Of a stretch of DNA of 64,000 nt, positions 37,037 to 45,258 are shown in pieces. Each line of letters opens with the position of its first letter. The first letter of the stretch is position 1. This stretch comes from Paractinoplanes brasiliensis (lineage in GTDB: Bacteria > Actinomycetota > Actinomycetes > Mycobacteriales > Micromonosporaceae), in contig NZ_SNWR01000001.1 in assembly GCF_004362215.1 (NCBI RefSeq), forward strand, positions 620,001 to 684,000, written 5' to 3'. The notes under the pieces are model-generated. The model was not told the DNA's origin and made no database searches. It was given only the letters and a program-made list of their open reading frames with translations. The position numbers and the translations under genes were made by a program.

Positions 37037-38020
37037 TCAGCCGGCTATCCGCACCGTGAAGCCGCGGAGGGTCTTGACCACCGGTGCGTACACATCGCCG
37101 GACGGGATGCCGCCGGCCACCGGTGTCTCCATGAACGGCATGAACTTGTCCGGGAACCCGGGCATGGTGCAGCCGATGCAGATGCCGCCGACGTTGGGAC
37201 AGCCGCCCACCCCGTTGATCCACCCCCGTTTGGCGACGTTGCAGCGCACCACCTGGCCCCAGCACCCCACCTTGACCAGGCAGGTCGACGACCCGTACCC
37301 GGAGGCGAAGTCGTTCTGGTCGTAGTAGGACGCCCGGTCGCATCCGGAGTGCACGGTGGTCTCGAACAACCAGCTCGGCCGCAGTTCTTCGTCCAGCGGC
37401 ATGGTCGCCGCCTGCCCGCTGACCTGATAGAGAAGGTGCAGGATGGTCTCGGAGAGGTTGTCCGGAGGGGTGGGGCAGCCCGGCACGCAGACGATCGGCA
37501 GCCCGGCGCGGGACCGCCAATCCCGTCCCAGGTAGTCCGGCACGCCCATGGCGCCGGTGGGATTGCCGGCCATCGCGTGGATGCCGCCGTACGCCGCACA
37601 GGTGCCCACCGCCATCACCGCGGTGGCCTTGGGAGCGAGCCGGTCCAGCCACTGCGTGGTGGTGATCGGCTGGCCGGTCAGCGGATCGTTGCCGAACCCG
37701 CTCCAGTACCCGTCGCCCTTGTTGTCCTCATCCGGCACCGAGCCCTCGACGATCAGGATGAACGGATCCAGCTCGCCGCGGTCCGCGCGGTGGAACCACT
37801 CGATGAAGCTGTCGGCGGCGCCGTCCGGGCCGTTCTCAAAGCTGAGGTACGGCCAGTGCAGCGCGATCTGCGGCAGCCCGGGCAGCGCACCCAGCACCAG
37901 GTCCTCGATGCTCGGCTGGGACGCCGCGGTCAGCGACACCGACTCGCCGTCGCAGCTGAGCCCGCCGTTCATCCAGAGGATGTGCAGCACTTCGTCCTCA
38001 TCGGCGGACAGGCCGTTCAC
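37037..38020 (-). CDS. Orphan second group 1h hydrogenase small subunit
   Basis: 327 residues, a clear paralog of HhyS with the same distal cluster region (GICIGCTMPGFPDKFMPFM is shared) and Cys141, Cys178, Cys182, Cys227, Cys247, Cys253, Cys260, Cys274, Cys281, Cys284. The proximal CxxD of HhyS is Cys23-x-x-Glu26 here; HhyS Cys65 and Cys109 correspond to Asn63 and Ser107; and the basic C-terminal tail of HhyS is missing. No second large subunit is in the window. GTG start with GGAG ahead. It could pair with HhyL alternately or carry electrons alone. Confidence 0.88.
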   Translation of the reverse strand: MNGLSADEDEVLHILWMNGGLSCDGESVSLTAASQPSIEDLVLGALPGLPQIALHWPYLSFENGPDGAADSFIEWFHRADRGELDPFILIVEGSVPDEDNKGDGYWSGFGNDPLTGQPITTTQWLDRLAPKATAVMAVGTCAAYGGIHAMAGNPTGAMGVPDYLGRDWRSRAGLPIVCVPGCPTPPDNLSETILHLLYQVSGQAATMPLDEELRPSWLFETTVHSGCDRASYYDQNDFASGYGSSTCLVKVGCWGQVVRCNVAKRGWINGVGGCPNVGGICIGCTMPGFPDKFMPFMETPVAGGIPSGDVYAPVVKTLRGFTVRIAG

Positions 38021-38060
38021 AAGCCGTCACTCCGATCAGGATCGAGGTCGGCCGGACCGT

Positions 38061-38155
38061 GTCACCCTAGTCTCGTCGACGGTCACAGCAAAAGGTGACA
38101 ACCGCGGGCGTCACCCGATCGGGTACGGCTGGGCACCGTAAGCTGGATCTGTCAC
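38061..38155. promoter_or_regulatory. GTCAC repeats between hhyS2 and the divergent regulator
   Basis: GTCAC occurs at 38061, 38082, 38110 and 38151, and GTGAC at 38095-38099, making GTCAC-8-GTGAC an inverted repeat (38082-38099). The first two copies are 21 bases apart, two helical turns. The divergent intergenic location suggests an operator for the neighbouring HTH protein. Not tested. Confidence 0.4.
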
Positions 38156-38180
38156 ACCGGACGCGGCGGAAGGGGACGCA

Positions 38181-38801
38181 ATGCCGGCGCCTCCCGATCC
38201 CCGCACCGGGCACATCGAGGTTCTCCCGCTCATGGTCGTCGCGCAGGCCTTTCCGGCGCGGCCCTCGGCGCTTCCGGACGTCCGCGACTTCGTCCGCCGG
38301 CAACTGACCGACACGCGGTTGTCCGACGACGACGTCCGCATCCTCGGCGAGCGGGTCGCCGACGTGCTGCTGGACGCGGCCGGTTCCAGCGGTGCCATCC
38401 AGGTGTCCCTGCGGATCTTCCCCGACTCGGCCGAGGTGGACGTGCTGTTCTCGCCGGACCCGGCGGTGGCGGCCGGCCCGGCCGGGTCGCCGCGCCGAGG
38501 CGCACCGCCGGCGGCCGGCACCAGCCCGGCCGCCGACCGCGGCGCCCGGATCGCGGACCATCGGCCCCGGCCCGCGCCCGAGCCCGAGGCGCTGCAAGCG
38601 CCGCCGGACAACGGGTCGCCGTCGTTTGCCGCCTGGTTGTCCAATCGGCTCCGCGCCGAGGGTCTGACCATGGACGCGGCCGCCCGGCGGCTGGAGGTGT
38701 CCACCAAGACGATCAGCCGCTGGGTGAGCGGCACGACCGAGCCGCGCCTGCGCGATCTCTACCGCATCCGGGACGTCTTCGGCGAGCCGCCGTTCCGCTG
38801 A
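38181..38801 (+). CDS. Regulator combining an ATPase-like fold and helix-turn-helix
   Basis: 206 residues. The N-terminal part (about 20-95, VRRQLTDTRLSDDDVRILGERVADVLLDAAG then IQVSLRIFPDSAEVDVLF) looks like the first half of an anti-sigma-type ATP-binding fold without its G-boxes. A Pro/Ala-rich linker (about 95-150) leads to an XRE HTH (LSNRLRAEGLTMDAAARRLEVSTKTISRWVSGTTEPRLRDLYRI). GGAAGGGG precedes the ATG. It is divergent from hhyS2, the natural target by position. The domain combination is unusual. Confidence 0.68.
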   Translation: MPAPPDPRTGHIEVLPLMVVAQAFPARPSALPDVRDFVRRQLTDTRLSDDDVRILGERVADVLLDAAGSSGAIQVSLRIFPDSAEVDVLFSPDPAVAAGPAGSPRRGAPPAAGTSPAADRGARIADHRPRPAPEPEALQAPPDNGSPSFAAWLSNRLRAEGLTMDAAARRLEVSTKTISRWVSGTTEPRLRDLYRIRDVFGEPPFR

Positions 38802-38943
38802 CATGGGCCGCGCCGCCCGCCGGCCGGCAGCCACCTCACGGTGACCTGGAACGCGACCGCCCTGCACCACCCGACCTGCGGCAACGTGGACGCGCAGGCC
38901 GCCGCCCTGAGCTGAGCGACGGCCCGCGATCGGTGGGCTCGGA

Positions 38944-40470
38944 TCAGTTCGCGCTGCCGACACCGGTGAGAATGCGGCTGCGGATGTACCGGCCCGACTC
39001 GGTCAGCACGCCGGCGCCGGCGAAGTTCGTCCCGGCGCAGGTGCCCTGCACGAAGGCCGAGTTGGTCTCGCGGCCGTCGGAGAGGCTCCACATGGCGTAC
39101 CCGATCTTGTTGTCCTTGAGCAGGTCCAGCCAGGCGTCGGTGCTGGCGAAGTCGTTGCCGCCGTCACCGGTGAAGGTCTGGGTGCCGAACTCGCTGACGA
39201 ACAGCGGGAGCTTCTGCGCCGCGCGGGCGACGACCGTACGGCGGTCGGCGCCGTGCGAGGCCGCGTAGAAGTGGAACGTGTACATGATGTTCTCGAAGCC
39301 GATCGGGTCGTCGAGGATCTCGGTCTCGTCGGCGCCGTCGGTCAGGCCGAGCGACGAGAACCCGCGGGTGCCGACCAGCACGACGCTGTCCGGGGCGTTC
39401 CGGCGGATCACCGGGATGACCTGGTCGGCGTAGTTCTTGATGCCGTCCCAGCTGACCCCGTTGGGCTCGTTGGCGATCTCGTAGATGACGTTGTCCTTGT
39501 CCCGGTGCGCGGCGGTCACGTCGGCGAAGAACTTCTTGGCCAGGTCCGTGTTCGCGTTAGGGTCGCCCGGGGTGAGGACGTGGAAGTCGACGATCACGTA
39601 GAGGCCCAGCTCCGTGGCGTCGTCGACCAGGCCGTTGACCTTGGCGGTGAAACCGGCCGGGTCGGTCTCCAGACCGCCCTCCTGTGCGTACATGCTGAGC
39701 CGGATGAAGTCGGCGTTCCAGTCGTTGCGCAGCGCGTCTAGCGAGTTCTCGTTCACGCAGTTCGGGAAGAACTGCAGCCCGTGACTGCTCATGCCGCGCA
39801 GCTGGATCGCGGTGCCGGCCTCGTTGCAGAGCTGCACCCCGCAGACCTGGAGCCGGCCGTTGCGCGCCACCGGGGTGCCCGCCGGCGCCTCCTGGTCGTC
39901 AGCGTCGTCGCCCGCGGGCGGGGCGGTGGTCTCCTCGGCCTCGGCCGGGACGCTCTCCTGCGGCGCCGCGGTGGTCGGCGCGGCAGTCGGGGCGGTGGTG
40001 GCCGGCGCCGCGACGGTCGGGACCGCGGTCGGCTGCTGCCCGGACGCGCCACCCTTCTGGTTCAGCGTGCACGGGGCCAGGCCCTCGGCGTCGAGGTCGG
40101 GGCGGGCGGCGTTGCGGGCGATCGCGGTCTCGATCCGTTCGATGGTGGCGAACCGCTTGTCCCGCAGCGGACCGAGGATCGCGTTCTGCACGAAGTTGGG
40201 GCCGCCCTGGCCCTGGGTGCTGACGATCCGCTTGTCGGCCTCGTCGATCTGCTGGTTGAGCAGTTCCAGGTTGCGTTGCACGTCGGCCTGCTGCTGGGCG
40301 GGCACGGCGACGCCGATGGTCAGTTTCGGGCAGTTGACGGTCGGCACCGACTCACCGGCGGAGGCGACCCCCAAACCGACACCGACGCCGAGCACGGTGA
40401 CCCCGGCCACCGCGGCGACCTGCCATCGGCGCACCTTGGTCGGGTTCTGATTGAATCGGGATCTACGCAT
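38944..40470 (-). CDS. Secreted GH5 endoglucanase-like glycanase
   Basis: 508 residues with a signal peptide (about 15-39, ending ASAG), a helical domain of unknown function (about 45-135), a Thr/Pro/Ala linker (about 145-200), then a GH5 catalytic domain. Acid/base Glu335 lies in YEIANEPNG and nucleophile Glu427 in PLFVSEFGT. The family hydrolyses cellulose or related beta-1,4-glucans outside the cell. A CebR-type palindrome lies 39 bases upstream of the start, consistent with cellobiose-controlled expression. Confidence 0.92.
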   Translation of the reverse strand: MRRSRFNQNPTKVRRWQVAAVAGVTVLGVGVGLGVASAGESVPTVNCPKLTIGVAVPAQQQADVQRNLELLNQQIDEADKRIVSTQGQGGPNFVQNAILGPLRDKRFATIERIETAIARNAARPDLDAEGLAPCTLNQKGGASGQQPTAVPTVAAPATTAPTAAPTTAAPQESVPAEAEETTAPPAGDDADDQEAPAGTPVARNGRLQVCGVQLCNEAGTAIQLRGMSSHGLQFFPNCVNENSLDALRNDWNADFIRLSMYAQEGGLETDPAGFTAKVNGLVDDATELGLYVIVDFHVLTPGDPNANTDLAKKFFADVTAAHRDKDNVIYEIANEPNGVSWDGIKNYADQVIPVIRRNAPDSVVLVGTRGFSSLGLTDGADETEILDDPIGFENIMYTFHFYAASHGADRRTVVARAAQKLPLFVSEFGTQTFTGDGGNDFASTDAWLDLLKDNKIGYAMWSLSDGRETNSAFVQGTCAGTNFAGAGVLTESGRYIRSRILTGVGSAN

Positions 40471-40507
40471 GGGGGCCTCCGCTGGCGTTCACTGACACCA
40501 GTCATTA

Positions 40508-40521
40508 CGGGAGCGCTCCCA
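40508..40521. promoter_or_regulatory. CebR-type operator upstream of the GH5 gene
   Basis: GGGAGCGCTCCC is perfectly palindromic at 40509-40520. Read leftward the flanks give TGGGAGCGCTCCCG, matching the CebR cellobiose-repressor box TGGGAGCGCTCCCA at 13 of 14 positions. Its place just upstream of a cellulase-family gene makes functional use likely. Confidence 0.8.
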
Positions 40522-40640
40522 ATTCGGATCAACGGCCGGTCGACCGGCCCGGCCGGGGACGGACCACCCGGCCGCGCGACGGGGAGACCCCGTCGGACCG
40601 ATTCGTCGCGGGCCCGAGCGGATGCTTCGTGGTAGCCGTC

Positions 40641-41216
40641 TCAGCTCGCACGTGGGTTCGGCATGCGCCGCAGCGTCACTGTCATGCGGATCAAGCTGGC
40701 CGGCACGGCGAGCGTCATGGGCCAGGCCCACGAGGGCGCGGCGAGAACCAGGATCGTGAGCATCACCGCGTCGAGGACGACGAGCGCGGCCGCGCCGATG
40801 TGGCCCAGTCGGGTGCGGCGATAACCGTGCCGGGTGGTCGCGGCAAGTGCGAGGCATCCCACGACAGCGAGGAGGGAACCGGCCAGCATCACCGCCATGG
40901 TGGCGGGAACCGGCCACGTCCAAGCTCGACCCGCGACCAGGCTACTGCCCCAGCAGACGCCGACGATGGGGCCGGAGGCGAGCAGAAGACGAGCCGTTCG
41001 ACGCCCGCCGGCGTGGGCGACGAAGGCGTCTACGATCTGGGCCGGAGCGCCGAACTCGGCGATCGCGGCGTGCGCGGCGCCCGCCGGATCCAAGCCGCGT
41101 TCGAGGTGATGTCGCCACGTTTCGTACACGCCGTCGGCGAGCTCGTCAACGGCGTCGCCCGGCAGGCGATCGGCCAGCTCGTCAAGGTAGTCGTCGATCA
41201 GGTGGCAGCCGGCCAT
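40641..41216 (-). CDS. Membrane protein with permease-prefix-like (HAAS) domain
   Basis: 191 residues: an N-terminal helical domain (YLDELADRLPGDAVDELADGVYET, then AIAEFGAPAQIVDAFV) of the type found next to PadR regulators, and four predicted membrane helices (about 78-96, 104-124, 138-158, 163-180). It overlaps the PadR gene by 19 bases and so is co-translated with it. Probably a signalling or accessory partner of the regulator. No transport motif. Confidence 0.85.
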   Translation of the reverse strand: MAGCHLIDDYLDELADRLPGDAVDELADGVYETWRHHLERGLDPAGAAHAAIAEFGAPAQIVDAFVAHAGGRRTARLLLASGPIVGVCWGSSLVAGRAWTWPVPATMAVMLAGSLLAVVGCLALAATTRHGYRRTRLGHIGAAALVVLDAVMLTILVLAAPSWAWPMTLAVPASLIRMTVTLRRMPNPRAS

Positions 41217-41542
41217 GACTTACCGTCCAGGATGGCGGTGACCGCGGCAGCGAAATCGCGCCACGAGCCCCGGTCGGCGTGCAACCGCCGATGCCCGGCA
41301 GGCGTCAAGTGGTAGGTCCGCCGGCGGCGCCCGTCGACGACTGACCACGCCCCGGCAACCAGCCCCGCATCCTCCAGCCGATGCAGGGCCGGGTAGATGG
41401 TTCCGGTCGGCAGATCGAACCGGCCGCCGCTGCCCTCACGCAGCGCCTCCTTGACCGCATAACCGTGGCGCGGACCGTCATCGAGCGCCGCGAGCAGCAG
41501 CACGTCAAGGTGACCCTTCAGCGCCTGGGCATCGGCCTTCAT
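41198..41542 (-). CDS. PadR-family transcriptional regulator
   Basis: 114 residues with the PadR winged helix (LDVLLLAALDDGPRHGYAVKEAL, GTIYPALHRLEDAGLV, RRRTYHLTPAGHRRL) and a short C-terminal helix (PadR-s2 type). Divergent from an ABC exporter across 65 bases that contain four GGTAG/CTACC blocks, and overlapping a membrane protein gene. By analogy it represses both until an inducer drug binds. Confidence 0.92.
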   Translation of the reverse strand: MKADAQALKGHLDVLLLAALDDGPRHGYAVKEALREGSGGRFDLPTGTIYPALHRLEDAGLVAGAWSVVDGRRRRTYHLTPAGHRRLHADRGSWRDFAAAVTAILDGKSWPAAT

Positions 41543-41552
41543 GAACGCGATC

Positions 41553-41596
41553 CTACCGGCCTATAGGTAGGTATGCTACCGTCCGATGATAGGTAG
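41553..41596. promoter_or_regulatory. Repeated GGTAG/CTACC operator array
   Basis: CTACC at 41553, GGTAG at 41566, CTACC at 41576 and GGTAG at 41592; ATAGGTAG occurs twice, at 41563-41570 and 41589-41596, 26 bases apart. The array fills the AT-richer divergent promoter between padR and the ABC exporter, so PadR is the likely binder. It overlaps probable -10 sequences. Confidence 0.6.
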
Positions 41597-41607
41597 TAAA
41601 TCTAGCT

Positions 41608-42606
41608 ATGATCGCGGTGATGGCGATGACTGATCAGCCTGCGGTAGCGGCGAACGGCCTGGTCAAGCGGTTCGGCGGGGTGACCGCGCTGAGCGGACTC
41701 GACTTGGTGGTGCTGCCCGGGCAAGTGCTCGGTCTGCTCGGCCCGAACGGAGCCGGCAAGACCACCGCGGTACGCATCCTGACCACGCTGCTGGTTCCGG
41801 ACGCCGGAAGCGCCCACATCTTCGGACGAGATGTCATACGTGAACCGGCGCGGGTGCGCCCGCTTCTTGGGCTCTCCGGCCAGTACGCCGCGGTGGACGC
41901 CTACCTGACAGGCCGGGAGAACCTGCGAATGATCGGCCGCCTGTCCGGCTTGACCCGGCGGGGCGCCAGGCGCAGGGCCGACGAGCTACTGGAACTGCTC
42001 GACCTCACGGCGGCCGCTGACCGCACCGCCCGCACCTTGTCGGGCGGGACACGCCGCCGTCTGGACGTCGCCGCGAGCCTGGTCATCCAGCCGCCGGTGT
42101 TGTTCCTCGACGAGCCCACCACCGGCCTGGACCCGCGGGGGCGGACCCACCTCTGGCGGCTGCTGGAGGAGGTGGTCGCCAACGGTACCGCCGTGGTGCT
42201 GACCACCCAGTACTTGGAGGAGGCGGACCGGCTCGCCGACCAGATCGTGGTCCTCGACAGCGGACAGGTGATCGCCGCCGGCAGCCCGCAGCGGCTCAAG
42301 AGCCAGATCGGCGGCGACCGGCTCGAACTGCAGGCCGCGCCCGACACGGATCCTCACCAACTGGCGGTGGCGATGTCCGGGCTCGGCGCCCCACCGAGCG
42401 TCGATCGCGGAACAGCTCGCGTTCTGGTTGCGGTGAACGGCGGGCCCGGCATCCTGCCCGACGTTGCCAGGCGGCTGGCCGCCGGTGGACTGCGGGTGAC
42501 TGAGCTGGCACTGCGCCGCCCGACCCTGGACGAGGTGTTCCTCGCTCTCACCGACCATCCGCGGCCGTCCACGCGTGCCGCAGCCGGCACCGGGACAAAG
42601 CCATGA
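41608..42606 (+). CDS. Daunorubicin-resistance-type ABC ATPase
   Basis: 332 residues of the DrrA family: Walker A GPNGAGKTT, signature LSGGTRRRLDVA, Walker B VLFLDEPTTGLDP, and a C-terminal DrrA-like domain (LRRPTLDEVFLALT). It energises efflux of amphipathic compounds with the permease that starts within its last codon. Starts at 41620 or 41626 are possible. Divergent from padR. Confidence 0.93.
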   Translation: MIAVMAMTDQPAVAANGLVKRFGGVTALSGLDLVVLPGQVLGLLGPNGAGKTTAVRILTTLLVPDAGSAHIFGRDVIREPARVRPLLGLSGQYAAVDAYLTGRENLRMIGRLSGLTRRGARRRADELLELLDLTAAADRTARTLSGGTRRRLDVAASLVIQPPVLFLDEPTTGLDPRGRTHLWRLLEEVVANGTAVVLTTQYLEEADRLADQIVVLDSGQVIAAGSPQRLKSQIGGDRLELQAAPDTDPHQLAVAMSGLGAPPSVDRGTARVLVAVNGGPGILPDVARRLAAGGLRVTELALRRPTLDEVFLALTDHPRPSTRAAAGTGTKP

Positions 42607-43418
42607 CGTCCGCCGTCCGCCCCGTCGAAGTGACCCGATCGGGGGGCGGTCCGCGGCGGCTCATCATCGACATCGGCGCCGTGACCGGCCGCAACCTGCG
42701 CCGGCTGGTCAGGGTGCCGACGCTGATCGCGTTCGCGACCGTGCAGCCAATCATGTTCGTACTGCTGTTCACCTATACGTTCGGCGGCGCAATCCATCCG
42801 CCGGGCGTCACGACGTACATCGACTACGTCCTGCCTGGCATCTGGGTGCTGTCCCTCGCATTCGGCTGCTCCCAGACCGGCGTCGCGGTCGCCGACGACC
42901 TGGCCACCGGCATGATCGACCGATTCCGGGCACTGCCGGCCGCTCGCTCGGCGCCACTGGCCGGCCGCGCGGTCGCCGACGCTGTCCGCAACCTGTTCGT
43001 CCTGGCCCTGATGACCGGCGTCGCCTCGCTGATCGGATTCAGGTTTCACGCCGGCCTACCGGCCGCCCTTGCCGCCATCGGCTTGGCGCTGAGCGTCGGG
43101 GTCGCCTTCTCCTGGATCTTCGCCTTGCTCGGGCTCCTGGTACGCGACCCCGAATCCGCCGGGATCGGCGGCCTGCTCGCTGTCATCCCCCTGATCTTCA
43201 CCAGCTCCACGTTCGCCCCAGTGGCCACCTTTCCCGGCTGGCTACAGGCCTTCGCAAAGATCAACCCCATGACTGCGGTTGTGGATGCGCTTCGCGCGCT
43301 GACCCTCGGCGGACTCACCTCGGAGGTCATATGGCTGGCCGTGGGGTGGGTCGCCGGGTTGCTCGCCGCCGCCATCCCGGCCGCGGTCATCGCATTCCGC
43401 AGAGCGGCCGCCTCCTGA
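42603..43418 (+). CDS. DrrB-type ABC exporter permease
   Basis: 271 residues, ABC-2 type, six predicted membrane helices from about 40 to 265, with YVLPGIWVLSLAFGCSQTGVAVADDLATGMIDRFRALP in the conserved loop. ATGA overlap with the ATPase shows a two-gene operon. Family members export anthracyclines or other drugs; the substrate here is unknown. Confidence 0.92.
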   Translation: MTSAVRPVEVTRSGGGPRRLIIDIGAVTGRNLRRLVRVPTLIAFATVQPIMFVLLFTYTFGGAIHPPGVTTYIDYVLPGIWVLSLAFGCSQTGVAVADDLATGMIDRFRALPAARSAPLAGRAVADAVRNLFVLALMTGVASLIGFRFHAGLPAALAAIGLALSVGVAFSWIFALLGLLVRDPESAGIGGLLAVIPLIFTSSTFAPVATFPGWLQAFAKINPMTAVVDALRALTLGGLTSEVIWLAVGWVAGLLAAAIPAAVIAFRRAAAS

Positions 43419-43699
43419 ACTCCGGCGCCGGCCCGAATCCGCTGCTCGAGCGCCGTGTCACGGGCACCGTACCGGGCGACAGCACCGCTCGCGAGGCGGG
43501 CTACGACCCGTACTCCGTCGAGACGGTCGCTGACGATCACATGGGCTACCACCCCGAGCCGTATCCGCATCACCGGCGACCGGGCCGATCCCCAGCACTG
43601 CCGACACGTCGAAGTTGATTGCCGCCCGCGAAGTCGTCCAGCCGGGCGGGGACGACAGTGGCGGGCGCCGCGCCGGACCAGGCGTCGCCCAGCAGACTC

Positions 43700-43945
43700 C
43701 GCCATTGGGTGGCTACGCCTGCGCCGCGGCTTCCGGTCGTGCGGAATGCCGCTCAGCGACATCCGCCGGTACGCGGAACTGATCGCGGCCGGGCCGGGCA
43801 ACGAGCGGGAGGGCTGGAGCGGCTGCGCGCCCACGAGGTCCGCGTACGGGCCGAGCTCTCCGAGAACCTCGGGGTGATCGAGCCGAAGGCCACGTTGTAC
43901 GCCGAGCGCCTCGACGCCGGCACCGCGTCGAACCTTTGGACGGGC
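43700..43945 (+). pseudogene. Remnant of a MerR-family regulator
   Basis: One frame reads GMPLSDIRRYAELIAAGPGN and after a frameshift near 43812 the next reads LERLRAHEVRVRAELSENLG, IEPKATLYAERL and LWTG. This is the C-terminal half of the MerR proteins that control SDR/tautomerase loci. The DNA-binding domain is gone. It lies just beyond the tautomerase and SDR genes it would have regulated. The rest of 43419-44119 holds no gene I can support. Confidence 0.7.
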
Positions 43946-44119
43946 GACGCCGTCCTGCCTCGCACCGGAGGCGACCGCACCCCGCAGCCGCTGAGCACCG
44001 CCGGCTCAATCCCGTGGTGGGTTCAGTCGGCGTTTGCAGTGGCGCCGAACCACGACTTTGCCGGGGCCCCGGGCCGTGACCGGAAGAGTGTCTCCCGCCG
44101 GCCACAGCCCGCTCGTTGG

Positions 44120-44326
44120 TCAGCTGCGGCCGAGCATCTCGGCGGTCAGAATGTTGCCGCCAAGGCCCCAGCCGCCTTCGGCAACCTCGTCGACCAGCAC
44201 GAGCGTGGTCGCGCGGGCGCGCTCGCCGTAGACGTCCGCGTAGGCGTCGGTCACGGCGTCGATGAGCTTCTTCTTCGACTCGGGCGTCAGGGTGTCAGCG
44301 GGAACTTTGAGGTTGGCGAAAGGCAT
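44120..44326 (-). CDS. 4-oxalocrotonate tautomerase-like protein
   Basis: 68 residues. The mature N terminus is Pro2 (MPFANLKVPADTL), the catalytic base of the family. AGGAGA eight bases ahead supports this start over a longer in-frame one at 44356. Small cis-enone/enol tautomerases of this size act as oligomers. It follows two SDR genes in the same direction. Confidence 0.85.
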   Translation of the reverse strand: MPFANLKVPADTLTPESKKKLIDAVTDAYADVYGERARATTLVLVDEVAEGGWGLGGNILTAEMLGRS

Positions 44327-44352
44327 GTCGCTCTCCTGGCTGGTAGTGGTTT

Positions 44353-45258
44353 TCAAAGCGCGGCGTTCGAGGGCAGCAGACCCTCGACGCCGAGTCTGCG
44401 GTAGAACTCAGCCCGGATCCGGTCGGCCACCACGGAGACGACCTCGCTGCCGTCGCGGCTCGGATCGATGTGGGTCCGGAAGGGCCGAGAGTCATCCGGC
44501 AGGTCGACGACGCGGGCGATCTCGTCGGCCACCGACTGCACGTTGGCGTCAGGCGGGACGAGTGCCGGCAAACGCCGGTCGATCAAGGCACGGATCTCAC
44601 CGTAAAGACCGTCGTACGCAGCCTCGGTGGTTGTGTCCTGCGGATGACCGGCGTGCGCAAAGTGGTTGGTTCCCGAGGTGAAAGCGCCGGGCACGACGAT
44701 CGTGGTGCCGATGCCGAAACGGATCAGCTCAGCGGCGTAGCTCTCGGCCAGGGCGTCCATCGCCGCCTTGGCCGCGAAGTAGGGCGCCAGGAACGGTGGG
44801 TGACCGCCGCGGGTTGAGGAACTGCCGACCCAGACCAGCAGCCCGGCGCCTTGGCCGCGCAGGGTGGGCAGGGCGGCACGGTTGACCCGCTGAGTGCCCA
44901 CCACATTGATGTCGTACACGGCAGCGAGTTGCTCGGGCGTGAATGCCTCGGCCGGTCCCAGAACCATGTGACCAGCGTTGTGCACCACCACATCGAGCCG
45001 GCCGTGGCGCTCGAGGATCACGGCGATGGCCTCGTCGGCGGAGGATTGTGACTGCACATCGAGCTCCACGGCGGAGAGCGTCAGATTCTCGATGCTGCCC
45101 AGCTCGTCGAGTTCGTGCGCCGCTGCTGCGTTACGTGTCTGGGTTGCTCTCATACCGGCCACGACACGGTGGCCGGAGCGTGCCAGGGTCTGGGCGGTCA
45201 GCCTGCCGAAGCCGCTGGAGGCGCCGGTGACCAGGATGACCTTTTTCCCGGCAGGCAT
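44353..45258 (-). CDS. Short-chain dehydrogenase
   Basis: 301 residues: TGASSGFG cofactor motif (about 11-18), HNAGH as the NNAG-like motif, catalytic Tyr in PYFAAKAAMD with Lys four residues on. Extended C terminus compared with classical SDRs. It starts in a one-base TGATG overlap with the upstream SDR stop and ends 27 bases before the tautomerase. NADP-linked oxidation or reduction of an unknown substrate. Confidence 0.9.
   Translation of the reverse strand: MPAGKKVILVTGASSGFGRLTAQTLARSGHRVVAGMRATQTRNAAAAHELDELGSIENLTLSAVELDVQSQSSADEAIAVILERHGRLDVVVHNAGHMVLGPAEAFTPEQLAAVYDINVVGTQRVNRAALPTLRGQGAGLLVWVGSSSTRGGHPPFLAPYFAAKAAMDALAESYAAELIRFGIGTTIVVPGAFTSGTNHFAHAGHPQDTTTEAAYDGLYGEIRALIDRRLPALVPPDANVQSVADEIARVVDLPDDSRPFRTHIDPSRDGSEVVSVVADRIRAEFYRRLGVEGLLPSNAAL

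Noticed and set aside
38820..38915. Rightward stretch LTVTWNATALHHPTCGNV after the HTH regulator
   Set aside because: Protein-like but no start, ribosome site or family; too short to call a remnant.
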